Made by a program: the position numbers and the translations under genes. A stretch of 64,000 nt of DNA, from positions 5,521,920 through 5,585,919 of the forward strand of contig NC_085102.1 of the NCBI RefSeq assembly GCF_963422355.1, read 5' to 3'. Source of the stretch: Corticium candelabrum. Lineage: Eukaryota > Porifera > Homoscleromorpha > Homosclerophorida > Plakinidae. The notes under the pieces were generated by a model. The model worked only from the letters and a program-made list of their open reading frames with translations, searched no databases and was not told the origin of the DNA. Below, in pieces: positions 15,001 through 25,674 of this stretch. How positions within the stretch are numbered: the stretch's first letter is position 1; each line of letters opens with the position of its first letter.

Positions 15001-18000
15001 TTCCATCACTGCCATCAACCGGCAAAGCTTTATTAGCTAACAGTGTGTAAGACACATTTCCAACCATATCACCTTGCAGAGTGAGTTGTGAGACATCCAC
15101 ACTACTTGCATCCATTACATCACTAAAAGTGAGATAAATCATACTAGAGTCCATGTCCAATGAAAAGCTCTCCAAGTATGCAGCCGTTGAATCAGCAGTA
15201 AATCCTCCACGTACCAGTGGCAATGGATTGTCTGTAGATACTGGTGTGACCTTATTGCCTGACACATCGGTGACTGTACTGTTTGTTAAAGAAAGATGAG
15301 TATCAGAATCAGATGTTGCAACTAGCTCATTCAGTTTAAGAGTCTTTAGATCGAATTGGTTGAGAGCAACTTCTATTTCTCTCTTTCCAATATTGACATA
15401 AGAGACTTCACCACCAGTCAATGTGTGACTTTCATTTGGAAATACCACAGAGAGAATAGAAAGCTCAGCAGGCAAGATGCTGGCAAGTGATACTGGCTCA
15501 TCAAACAACAATCTCAGAAATCCATCATTTAAATCTAATGCTGTGAAAGATATAGCACGAGGTCTAGTCACATCTGAAAGAAATGAAGATGCTTGTAATG
15601 TGTTGATGCCATCTCTTCTTGGTTGTACACCATTACCACTAACATCACTCACTAAACTAGAGTTGAAAACGATAAATGAATCTGCACGTGAAGTTGCAAG
15701 ACCTTCTACAGACTTCAGTGCATTTGCATCATCTGTTGTCAGTGTTAGAGTTATGACCAAACCATCATCACTTCGTGAAGAAACTTCAGGACCAAATGAT
15801 GCAACAGACACTGATACAGTGCCATCATGACTGTTTTGTATGGTGAGATGCAATGGCTGAAATGATTTTAAATCAACAACTTCGTCAAATGTCATACGTA
15901 AAATTCCCTCGTTCATGTCAACAACAAAGCTTACCAATTGGGGTGATGTACTATCAGAAATGAACGAAGAAGGTTGAAGCCAAGAGCCACTACTTCCAGG
16001 TACAACAGAGATAATTGTATTTCCAGACATATCTTGAATAAAGCTTGAGTCAATCCGAATCCAACAGTTTGTGCTAACTGTGCACAGCCTTGTGTCTAAC
16101 TTAAGATAATTTAGATCAAATAATGTAAGAGAGACAACAACACGAGTTCCATCACTGCTAATTGTCGACCCACCAGTCAATGACAATGTCCCAGATGCAT
16201 TCACAAAAGAATTGCTAAGAAACAACCCATCAAACTTGATTGATGATACATTGACTGTCTCAGAGAATGACAATACAAGTTCACCGCTATCAAGATCCAA
16301 CGTTTCAAATTGAGCAAACATTGGATTGGTACGATCTCTAGTCAGTTGTCTCACAGAAAGAGCAGAACCATCTGTCAGAGGAACAACAGGTAAGTCTGCT
16401 GCATCAGTAACAAAAGATGATGTGATTGTCAAAAAACAGTCAACAGACGACTGACACAAAGGAAGTCGTGTAACTTCATCCCAATCAGTCTGGCTAAGAA
16501 ACAAACTAACTTCAGTATCATCTTGACCTGAAACAGCCACATTAGTGAGTTCATATGATGCTTGATTCACTAATACTGCATCCTGTAAAGTCAACTGGGT
16601 TGCATCAATTGACTTTGTGAGAACAGTTTCATCAAATGTAAGAAACAATTGCGCACTATTCAGATCAAAATCAAAGTGGATAAGTCTTGGAGCTGTGGTG
16701 TCACTGACATATTGCCGAACACGAAGGGCATTGTTAGGTGAGACAGCAATGACTGGATTCTCATTCATGTCATTCACTGTGCTTGAAGTGATGGACAGGA
16801 ATGTATCAGTAATAGCAGTTGCAAGTGATAGAAAACTCTTAAGTTTGTTTTGATCATTTTCTGTGAGCTGCAATGTAACAGTCGTGGTAACTGTTTGGGT
16901 GGCAGCACCACCTGTTAACACGTACATCACTGATGCATTAGATTGACTTGATTGAAAAGTAAGTTGGTTTGGCTGAAACAAAGCTAAACTAACTGGCTCC
17001 GAAAAAGTCAGTGTCACAAGACCACTGTCCATGTCTAAACCATACGATTCAAGACTTGGTTGTGATGTATCTGCCATATGACTTGTGATTGGCAAAGCAT
17101 TTAAATGGCTGATTTCTTTAACTGCATTGCCATTCATATCTTCTATCATATTACTTGTAATTGATAGAAATGTATTGTCAGGCATGGTACCAAGAGACAG
17201 ATGAGATGCAACTTGATTAAAATCGCTGCTTGCAAGTCCAATGACTATAACTGTGCCATCACTACTGCTTGATGAGCTGGCAGCAGTGAGTGTGGCACTA
17301 GTTAGAGACGATGAGGCATTGTTTTGTATCGTTATGTCTTTAACACTCAATGTCGATGCCTTCACTGTTTCATCAAAAGTCAATGACAACAACCTGCTAT
17401 CCAAGTTCAAGTCAAAAGACACCAAAGATGGTCTTACCCTGTCTGAAATGTAGTTGCTAACCTTCACAGCAGCTGAAGTTGGTATTCCTTGTACTTTGTT
17501 GCCTGCAGAATAGCGCATATCCTGAATAGCATCAGAAGTCATAGCCAAAAATGTGTTTGATGCTGCAGTAGCAAGTTGGCTGTCAAGCTTTAGAGCATTC
17601 AAGTCAAGAACACTGAGAATGAGGACAATCTCTGTAGAATCAATAGTTGATCCAACTCCTCCCGTCAGTGTGTACGCATTGAGTGTGCCTCCGCTTTGAG
17701 TGTTTTGTATCGTTAGCTGTGTAGAATCTAATGTCCTAGCATGCACTGTTTCACTGAACTGAAGAGTTAGCTTGCCAATTGTCATGTCAAGAGAAAATGA
17801 AAGGAGAAATGGAGGTGTTGTGTCATCGATAAACAAGGAGACACGAAAGGCAGAGAGGAGTGTGAGCAAGTTGTTATTCATGTCTTTTACAGTTGAGTTA
17901 GTTGCCATTAGGAAAGTGTTTGCTACACGAGAAGCAAGATCTGGCATTTGTTTCAACCCCTCGAAATCAGACTTTGACAATGTGATAATAATAGTTTGAG

Positions 18001-20758
18001 AGTCGTCCTAATAAATATAAGAACATTGAACAATTCGACCAACAGACACTTATAATACTACGAAATGGCAAAGTATTATGATAATAAACAGAGGAATGGA
18101 CAATAGACACCATACAACAAAACTGACAGTAAGACAACCGGTCGAGCCTGAAGGCAAACAAACAAAAACAGAACAAACATGAAAACTGACGTAATTTTAT
18201 AACGGCATTACGTCAGATTTGATGTCCAATCTTACCTGTGACGATATACTTGTAACCAGTGACAATTTCTGTGTAATAAGATTACGATGATTCACCAGAG
18301 TCAACTGTGTGACATCAAATGAACTTGCATCCACAATCTCATCAAACTGCAAACTGATCACTCCAGTATTCAAATCCAAATCAAAAGTAGTCAACACTGG
18401 TTGTGTTAAATCCTCAGTGAAACTCCTCACGTTTAACGCATTTCCATTGGGAAGTGGCACTACTCTGTTGCCATTCATATCAACAGCTGTCAACTCCGAT
18501 ATTGTCAGCCAAGTGTTATTCACATGAGTAGCAAGACCTTCATTTTTCTTAACCAAAGTCAAATCATTAATGTCAAGATTGATATCCACGTTTGGTGATG
18601 CATTATCTGGTACCAAAGTCCCACTGGCTGATAATGTAAAATTATCTGACAAAGTCTTTCCCGTTTGAAGACTCACTGTTGACTGAGAAAACTTTCGAAC
18701 ATCAACAGTTTCTGAAAAGAACAAATGAAGAATGCCAGCATCAACATCTAGATCAAAATCTGTCAGTGTGGGTCGAGTTTCATCATTTTTGAAGTCACTT
18801 GCTTGAAGACCCTTGCCATCTGTAATAGCCAATGCATCTACTCCTGTCACGCTGTCAATCAGATGAGCACCAATTACAATGAATGTGTTGTGTATTGAAG
18901 TGGCCATCGTTCTGACTTTCTTCACCTCATTCAGATCGTCATCTGAAATTTGTACATCTATAGTAAAGCCATTGGAACTGGTTATACGACTTCCACTTGT
19001 CAGAGAAACTTTAGATAAAGGATAACTCTGAGACGAATTTTGTAGCGTGACAGCTTCAGGTTGGAAAGTAGAAGGAGCCACAACATCATCAAAAGTCATA
19101 CTCAAAACACCAGAGTCAATGTCAAGTGAGAAAGATATCAACCGAGGTGGTGTTGTATTAGGAATGAAGGATTTCACTTGCAGAGCAGCTGAAGAGGGCA
19201 GAAGACCCATAACGTTACCACTCATGTCTTCAACTAAACCAACAGATGCTGACAAAAAAGTGCTGCCTTGTGAAGTTGCTAGCTTCTGGTTTTGTTTCAA
19301 AGCCACAATGTCACTGTCTGCAAGAGTAAATGTAACAGTTTGTGCTCCATCTTTAACATCAGACTCAATGCTCCCTCCAGTAATTGTGAGAGATTCCTGA
19401 CTCCCATTAGTAGTAGATTGCAATGTGATCTTTGAGAGATTAAATGACGTGGACACAAGAACAGGCTCTGAGAAACTCAACGTCAACTTATGCACATTCA
19501 GATCGACATCAAACGAAGACAACACTGGACGAGTAACATCACTATAAAATGAAGTAACTTGCAGTCCTGATGAACTCAAGATCGTCTGCATGCCATTTAT
19601 CTGTACAGACAAGTCACTAATAGTTGTATTTGTCACTGAAAGAAATGAATTGGCTTTAGAAGTTGCCAGTGAAGCTCTAGACTTGATCTCATTCAAGTCA
19701 GTTGGTGACAACTGGATCTCAATGATATCTCCATTAGAAGACATGGACATTCCATCAGTAAGAGTGTAGTACAACTGCGAGATTGAACTCAAATGTGACA
19801 TTGACTGGACGGTGATTCCCGTTGCATCAAGAGATGAAACGTCAACTGGTTCATCAAATGTCATTATCAACTCTCCACTATCCAAATCCAAATCATATAG
19901 CAACAAACGAGGTCCAGTAATGTCATTAGAAAATGATGCCGGAATTCTCCTAGTGTCCAGATCACCATCCAACAAAGGAGACACTACATTACCAGCCATG
20001 TCCAAGATGAAAAATTGAGTGAATGTCAGCCAGCAATTTGATATTGTTGTACACACCTGTCGATTTAATTTCAACTCATTCAAAGCTGTAGGTGACAACT
20101 GTATGTCAATAACATGGCTGTCATTGCTTAGAGCAACAGCATCAATTATTGAGTAAGATTGCTCAGGCAAACCAGAAGTCACATGATGTTGTAGCTGCAA
20201 TGTTTGAGTAAGGTTGAGAGTAGACACATCAATTGGCTCATTGAATTCCAGTGTTACCATCCCAGAATCCAAATCTAGGTCCTTGAATCCTTTAGTGGCA
20301 AGTTGAGGTGACGTTGTATCTGCTGTAAAATCCGACACCAGCTTAGCATCATTCTGTGAAAACGACTCAAGCTCATCACCAGATGAATCATCAACCAGCC
20401 CATTGTTTGTGTCAATGCTAATAAAAGACCTAGACTGGGACACAGCCAGTTGTTGGTTAAGTTTGATTTTATCCAAATCAGTTGTAGTCATCGAGAGGCG
20501 GACAATGACAGCCGATGACAAAACAGTGCTGCTGCATCCTGTCAGTCTGTATGTTTGCGGTTGATAGGTAGTCGTGACCCTCACATCTTCCTTGTTCTGT
20601 AGAACAAATCGTGTGCAATCGACATTGCTGAGTCGCAATCTTGCAACACCAGCTGCAGTAAGAGTCAACGTGCCAGCATCCATGTCCAATTCAAATGAAT
20701 TAAGAGTTGGTGCAACAGCAACAGCTGCATTAAACAATAAAGTAAGTGCCATGAACAT
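1..20758 (-). CDS. Giant secreted tandem-repeat protein (3' end beyond window)
   Basis: Two exons are visible: 20758-18236 (841 codons) and 18007-1 (at least 6002 codons, no stop, still open at the left edge), so at least 6843 residues. I checked the reading frame by translation at the left edge and near 4.5, 9.0, 14.4 and 18.0 kb, and it is the same throughout. The start is the first ATG after an in-frame stop; it gives a signal peptide (MFMALTLLFNAAVAVA) followed directly by repeat 1. About 54 repeats of roughly 127 residues follow. Each has a core like FDLDLDSGxLxLxF, then DEPVDVSTLNVTQLTLQN, a strand ending in LSPxDLNEIK, then LATSxxNTFLS and DMNGN. The pattern suggests Ig-like beta-sandwich extracellular modules, reminiscent of bacterial SwmB/Ig-like repeats, but I cannot assign a Pfam family. 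No membrane segment or cysteine-rich domain is seen. Likely an extracellular adhesion or matrix protein (inference). Confidence 0.9.
2414..2449 (-). other. Ser-Gly-rich insert in one repeat
   Basis: In frame this encodes SSGSVSGSGSGSE, inserted in the loop of one repeat. Ser-Gly dipeptides near acidic residues can be glycosaminoglycan attachment sites in secreted proteins. Here that is only a possibility. Confidence 0.7.
14972..15013 (-). other. Second Ser-Gly-rich insert
   Basis: In frame this encodes GSDGSGSGSGSGSG, at the same position in the repeat as the first Ser-Gly insert, about 12.5 kb away. Confidence 0.7.
18008..18235 (-). other. Only visible intron of the giant repeat gene
   Basis: Read on the minus strand, the donor is CAG|GTAAGA (exon ends at 18236) and the acceptor is TTTATTAG|GAC (exon resumes at 18007), giving 228 nt in phase 0. 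Joining restores the repeat pattern SSISSQ-DDSQTIIITLSKSDF across the junction. The intron falls inside a repeat unit, not between units. Confidence 0.9.
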
Positions 20759-21740
20759 CGTCAAGCCATTGTACTCGCTTACTGTTTTTCAAAACAAAGA
20801 CAAACAAAAAGAGAGACAAATACCATTTGACAACTTCCATTCTGCTGGCAAACTGCAAACTCAACCTACAAACGATCAATAAAAAATTACAATTACGAGA
20901 ACTGAAAGCACCATCCACACCAAACGTCACATGACTAAAATAGCATACTGCCTTCTACATGTAATATTATCTTGCCTAGAATGTGATGCCTTCACAAGTG
21001 AAGACTGAGCAGAGAACACGGATAAACTTACTGACATGTTATTATAGGCAAATGTGACCTCAAGTATGCAGACTGTTTCACAGTTGTTGTGCACAAAATT
21101 GGACCAGCATGCATGTGGCAATACGCCATCACTTGACACAACACACACCAACGTGAAAGACTTCCAAGCAACAAAAACTGACGAGTGAATAAATCAAGCA
21201 GACCAACCACCTGACAGCAATACTAGTTAATTAAATTAAAATTTTGAAGAACACTGATGTGTTATTAATTGAAATGTTTTCCTCTGGATTCCTCAGTACA
21301 GCTGGTCTCTGCACTGAGCAGTGTGCTATCATGCACACTCAATGTTTGAGAGCCTGAAAAAATCAACTAAATAAGACATTCGTACAACAAGTTCATGCTC
21401 TCATCTGCATTCTCTAGAACACAACAGCAAACCACCTCAATGCAGATGTAAAGATGAGAAACAGCTTAGCGATATCTTAGCTCATTACCTCTGATATCAT
21501 ATTTATTCTTGTATAAAACACTTGCCAATATTTTACATCCAGACACATAATGAACCAGTTTCTTTTCCTGTTTGATATTAATTTGCCATACCAGCAATGT
21601 TGAATGTGTCTGATACAACCAATTGCTGTTAATCACCACATACTGTCAAAATTGCAGTTATAATTATATTGTTCATATTATTATCACATTTTCTAATATC
21701 CAAACTCGTACAGTAGGTACATATTATGACCCGCCTTCAA

Positions 21741-21748
21741 TGACGTCA
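21741..21748. promoter_or_regulatory. Perfect cAMP response element TGACGTCA
   Basis: An exact palindromic CREB/ATF consensus about 850 bp upstream of the iGluR 1 start and about 980 bp upstream of the giant gene start. Function is inferred from sequence only. Confidence 0.4.
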
Positions 21749-22035
21749 CGAACTGAAACCTTACAGATTTGCGCATTCACTGTTCAACTGATCTGCGAGC
21801 TATTGGTAAAGTCTTTCGTGTAATTGATTCGCACCTTCTGTATTTTGTTGTCCGTCGCTCTTCTGGTCGCTGTTGATCAAAATATCAGTTCTCCGTCTCA
21901 CGGCGCTGGAGAACGTCGTCTGTGCACTTGGACGTATACAAAAGTGTTCACTTCCGCTAGGAAACGGCCTAGCGTCGTCAGAAACCCAAGAACGTTAGCT
22001 CCTCTTACGCCTGGCGCCCACCAATTGGCGTTGAT

Positions 22036-22041
22036 CACGTG
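22036..22041. promoter_or_regulatory. CACGTG E-box upstream of iGluR 1
   Basis: A palindromic bHLH-zip site 551 bp before the iGluR 1 ATG. Equivalent boxes lie upstream of every other receptor copy in the window. Confidence 0.3.
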
Positions 22042-22591
22042 ACAGATAGTTGTAGTGCCGTGACAACAAGAAGCAAATTGTCACTCCTACAATGTCAGCG
22101 TGTAACTGATGCATTCAATCGGTTTGAAACGTAACGCAAGATGTAACATGAAAACAAGGCTTGTACTGTAGAGGCGAGCTACACGTACACAAGCGTATCA
22201 TCTAGCTAGGTTACATGTACATGTACATGCCGTAATTTTTTGCTGCTCGAGCAGACTGGTAGGTTGCGCATAGAAATTACTTCTTACATGTAGCCTCTAG
22301 CTAATTGTTTGTCTTTTGTAAAGTAGGCTAGGCAATTTACTATTATTTAGACTTCAAGTCGTCGCGTTACAATGTGTTGTACATGTTGTACTAATTACCT
22401 AAACAATTAACACTTTTAGTACACTCCATTACTCAATATACTGTTGCCGTAATGTCCCGTAACCCGGATCTATTTCAGTTCACCACATCTAGAAGTCGTC
22501 TCTACTCTACGTACTCTTCCTTCTGGCTAATCCAGATCTACCAAAGTCTAACGCCAACTCTGTATACACCACGGCGTAGACCGCCAGTCAC

Positions 22592-25191
22592 ATGGGCTAC
22601 TTCTGTGTTGGTTTCGTTCTCTCTCTTTCATTCTGTGTTGCTACTCTCATTTGTTGCAGCAGTTGTGAGTCTTCTACAGATACAGAATCGGGCCACTTTT
22701 CGTATTGGCCATCATCTGACGCGCAGAACTTCGCAATCGGAGCTCTGATACCGGAACATGAAACTATTTACCGTCCCATTGCGACATTGGGATTTCTGTC
22801 CGCTATACAAGACGTTAACAACGATCCACGTGTTCTTCCGCACCACAAACTGCAGCCAGTTATTAGAGACACTAAAGGGGATACATGGCTTGGATTTCAG
22901 AAGGCAATTGAAGTCATTAATAAAGGGGTGGTGGCGGTGGTTGGTCCTGGTGTTTCTACTGTGGCTGAAGTGATCTCTCCTCTAGCGTCCCATTGTCAGA
23001 TACCATTTGTTACACCTTCTTCCTCCAGTCTATCTCTATCACTGCATGAAGTCCACAAATATTTACTCCAATTATGTCCTTCATCAAGGGTACTGGGTCG
23101 AGCAATTATTGATGTTCTGTATGAGTTTGGATGGAAATACATTGCGATTATCAAATCAGATGGTGAGCATGGCAAAGTTGCACTGTATTACTTGGAGCAG
23201 CTGGCTAGACAGCAGGGACTGCACGTCATCAAGGTTATAGAGCTTCCTGTTTATCCTGGCAATGAGAAAGTAGAGAATCGAACTGCTACTGTTGCATTAC
23301 TGATAACGTATTTAAAAGATTTAGTCAATCTGCATGCTCACGTGTTTGTCCTCAGTGTGCTGGATCATCACCTTGAGTTGGTTTTGCAAGCTGCAGATGA
23401 CCTTGGTCTAATTGGAGCAGAGTTTGTTTGGATTATTGATCGATTGGAATCACCAGAACATGTATTAACACCGAACTTGCTAAGATTACTGCAGGGCAGT
23501 CTAGGAATTAGTACATCTCTTCCCAGGTCAGTAACAGAGTGGGAAAAGAAACACAATGTTAACTACACAAGCATCTATCAACTGTATGCATACGATTCTG
23601 TGTGGTTGATTGCACATGCTCTTAACCGGTGTATCGAAGATGGCCATTTATTACACAGAACACGTCTACCACCTACCAAGGGTTTACCTCAACTGTACAG
23701 ACTGATTAGTGGCCAGGTGTTGTTAGAGTACATTCAAAACACCTCTTTTGAAGGAATATCAGGGAAAGTTCGTTTTGATGCTGAAACTGGTGAACGACAA
23801 AAAGAATACAACATTGTGAATATGTTTAATGGAACATTCTCTACTGTTGGCAAATGGTCGTCAGTTGGCTCTTCGCAAAAGAGTCGTTTAGCAATGGGTG
23901 GCAGCTACTACCCACTCCCAAAGTGGAACAATGGCAGTATTGTGATACCTGCTGATCGAGATACATCAACCAGTCAATTAATTTCTGCTCTTGTCATTGT
24001 GACTGAGCCATTCGTTTATCATGCCAGCGATACTGCAAACAATCCATTCTCCGGATACCTGATTGATCTAATGAATGAACTCAGTCAAAGAATTGGCTTT
24101 AGTTATAGATTGACAATATGGAATGATAGTTATGATGAAGCAATCAAATACATTTCACGAGGAGACCATCCTCACACTCTTGTAGTTGCAGACATGACAA
24201 TCACTTCCGTGAGATCAGAGTATGTTCACTTTTCACGTAGCTATCTCACAGTGCAGTTGTGCTTGTTGATCAAACGTCCTGATACTGAAACAGCAGAGGG
24301 TATTTGGGGATTTTTGGCACCATTAAACTACAGTGTTTGGTGTATAGTTCTTGCATTCTTTCTCTTTGGAGCTGTTGTGCTACGAATTACCGAACTCTGT
24401 AGAAGAAACCATCCAGATTTAAAATTTAGTGAAAGTTTGTGGATAAGTTTCTCGTGTGCATTTGGTAGGACTCATTTTGGTATTATATCAATATGGAGAC
24501 ATTATTGATGTTGCTTGCTGTTGTAGGTACTCATAAAGATGACTTGGTGACATCACTGTTTGGTCGGTTGTGGCTCGTAGTTGTAATGATGATCCTGTTA
24601 GTACTTACATCTGTCTACACTGCAAATCTGACTGGCTTCTTGCTTTCTAAAGAACTGAAGTTAGATGTGACCGAGTTACAAGATTTGTTGGATGAACCAG
24701 TCGGTGCCGTTCCTGGTACTTCCACTTTCCAGTATTTGGCTGATATTGAAGGTATGAGGAATTTGATTCCAGTACTTGAAGCTGATGCTCCAGCAGCTAT
24801 TCTCAATGGAACAGTGAAAGCGTTTATTGCTGATAGACCAGTTCTTCAACACATTGCTCTGTACAACTGCAGTGTGTATGTTGCTAAGATTCAGTTTCAT
24901 CCCCAACAGCTTTCTTTGGCCTTCCAGCGAGGCAGTGCATTGTTGGATCCCGTCAATGCTCACATGCAATCTTTCTGGGAATCTGGATATCTTAGTCGTC
25001 TGTACAATCGCCACTTCGTTTGGTTTTCTAAGTGCAATGATCCCGAACAAGAACAGGAATTGTCCCAGATTGGTGTAGAGGAAATCAGCGGAATATTCAT
25101 CGTGATAGGGATCACAGCTGTAATTTGTTTGCTTGGTCGTTTTGTTACAAAGACGTGCGTCCCTTCCTTTGAGGATGCGTGTAATGGGTAA
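22592..25191 (+). CDS. Ionotropic glutamate receptor-like subunit 1
   Basis: Two exons, 22592-24464 and 24527-25191, with a 62-nt GT-AG phase-1 intron, encode 845 residues. The ATG starts a signal peptide (hydrophobic to about residue 22). Order: ANF-receptor-type amino-terminal domain (~45-415), S1 half of the ligand-binding domain (~465-567), TM1 (~582-602), pore loop (~612-630), TM3 with gating motif YTANLTGF (655-662), S2 (~667-800) and TM4 (~811-830). Ligand residues seen: Arg541 in TITSVRSEYVHFS (the alpha-carboxylate-binding Arg of iGluRs) and Asp727 in FIADRPV (the amino-group acid position). The Q/R-site region reads CAFGTHKDD, unlike AMPA or NMDA types. The intron splits the pore loop Gly codon (G625). 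Family is sure. Ligand (glutamate, glycine or other) is unknown. Confidence 0.93.
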
Positions 25192-25674
25192 TAAGAGTGC
25201 TGACAAACGTTACGAACGTCTTAAGCAATCAAAAGAAAAGGAGAATGATGAAGGTGACGTGCAAATATAAATAGATAACACAAATCAAATGTACTGTATT
25301 ATTATAATGGTTAGTCAGTCTTTAGTTACAGCTGCGTTTTAAGAGCTAGTTAGATTTAAATGCTTCAACAGCTACACCAAAATGAGCTGGCAGCAATTAT
25401 TAGTAAGTCAGGGATTGCACTAAAAATGAGACGCCTGTATTCACTGAGATTTTATTAATAGTAGCAGACAATTTTAATTCTTTGAAGCATATTAATGGTA
25501 GCAACCATGCACGGAGGGCAAACGGGCCATGCATGGCGCCAGTAATTTTCCTGCCTCACTGCATTATTCCCAAATTCAGTGTATTAAAGCGTAAGTTTCT
25601 TGTATGAGATTGTAATGTAGCTGCACGCGAGCCCACGTGCATCCAGTAATTAAGTTGCTTGAAATACGTTGCGA
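25192..25674 (+). other. Spacer between iGluR 1 and iGluR 2
   Basis: No coding pattern. From about 25383 the sequence is homologous to the leader of iGluR 3 (28769 onward) and belongs to the tandem duplication. A CACGTG box lies at 25634-25639, 36 bp before the iGluR 2 ATG. Confidence 0.6.

Larger units (their letters stand above)
1..20720 (-). repeat. Coding tandem array, about 54 degenerate copies of a ~380-bp unit
   Basis: The acidic start of each unit (FDLDLD-like; plus-strand text such as 'tccaaatcaaa' or 'atgtcaagatcaaa') recurs near 281, 640, 1025, 1398, 1768, 2150, 2603, 2968, 3330, 3715, 4085 and so on up to 20680. I counted 47 in the long exon and 7 in the first exon. Spacing averages about 380 bp (127 codons). 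Neighbouring units are well diverged at DNA level while the protein motif is kept, which argues for old amplification under purifying selection rather than recent satellite-like expansion. Two intervals, near 2150-2603 and 14700-15150, are about 70 bp longer because of Ser-Gly inserts. Confidence 0.9.
20759..22591. other. Divergent intergenic region between giant gene and iGluR 1
   Basis: This 1.8-kb AT-rich stretch separates two head-to-head genes and should hold both promoters. It contains a perfect CRE (21741-21748), a CACGTG box (22036-22041) and CCAAT-like sequence at 22021. Short open frames are present but have no recognisable protein pattern. Confidence 0.6.

Noticed and set aside
1437-17999. 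Many plus-strand open frames of 60-130 codons
   Set aside because: They are antisense shadows of the repeat-coding minus strand and recur at the repeat period. They have no independent protein pattern.
17967-18176. Short minus-strand ORF with hydrophobic residues
   Set aside because: It lies in the intron of the giant gene, in another frame, and breaks the splice-supported model.
1-20720. Regular ~380-bp periodicity as a possible satellite or CRISPR-like array
   Set aside because: The units are diverged at DNA level but keep one reading frame and one protein motif. It is a coding repeat.
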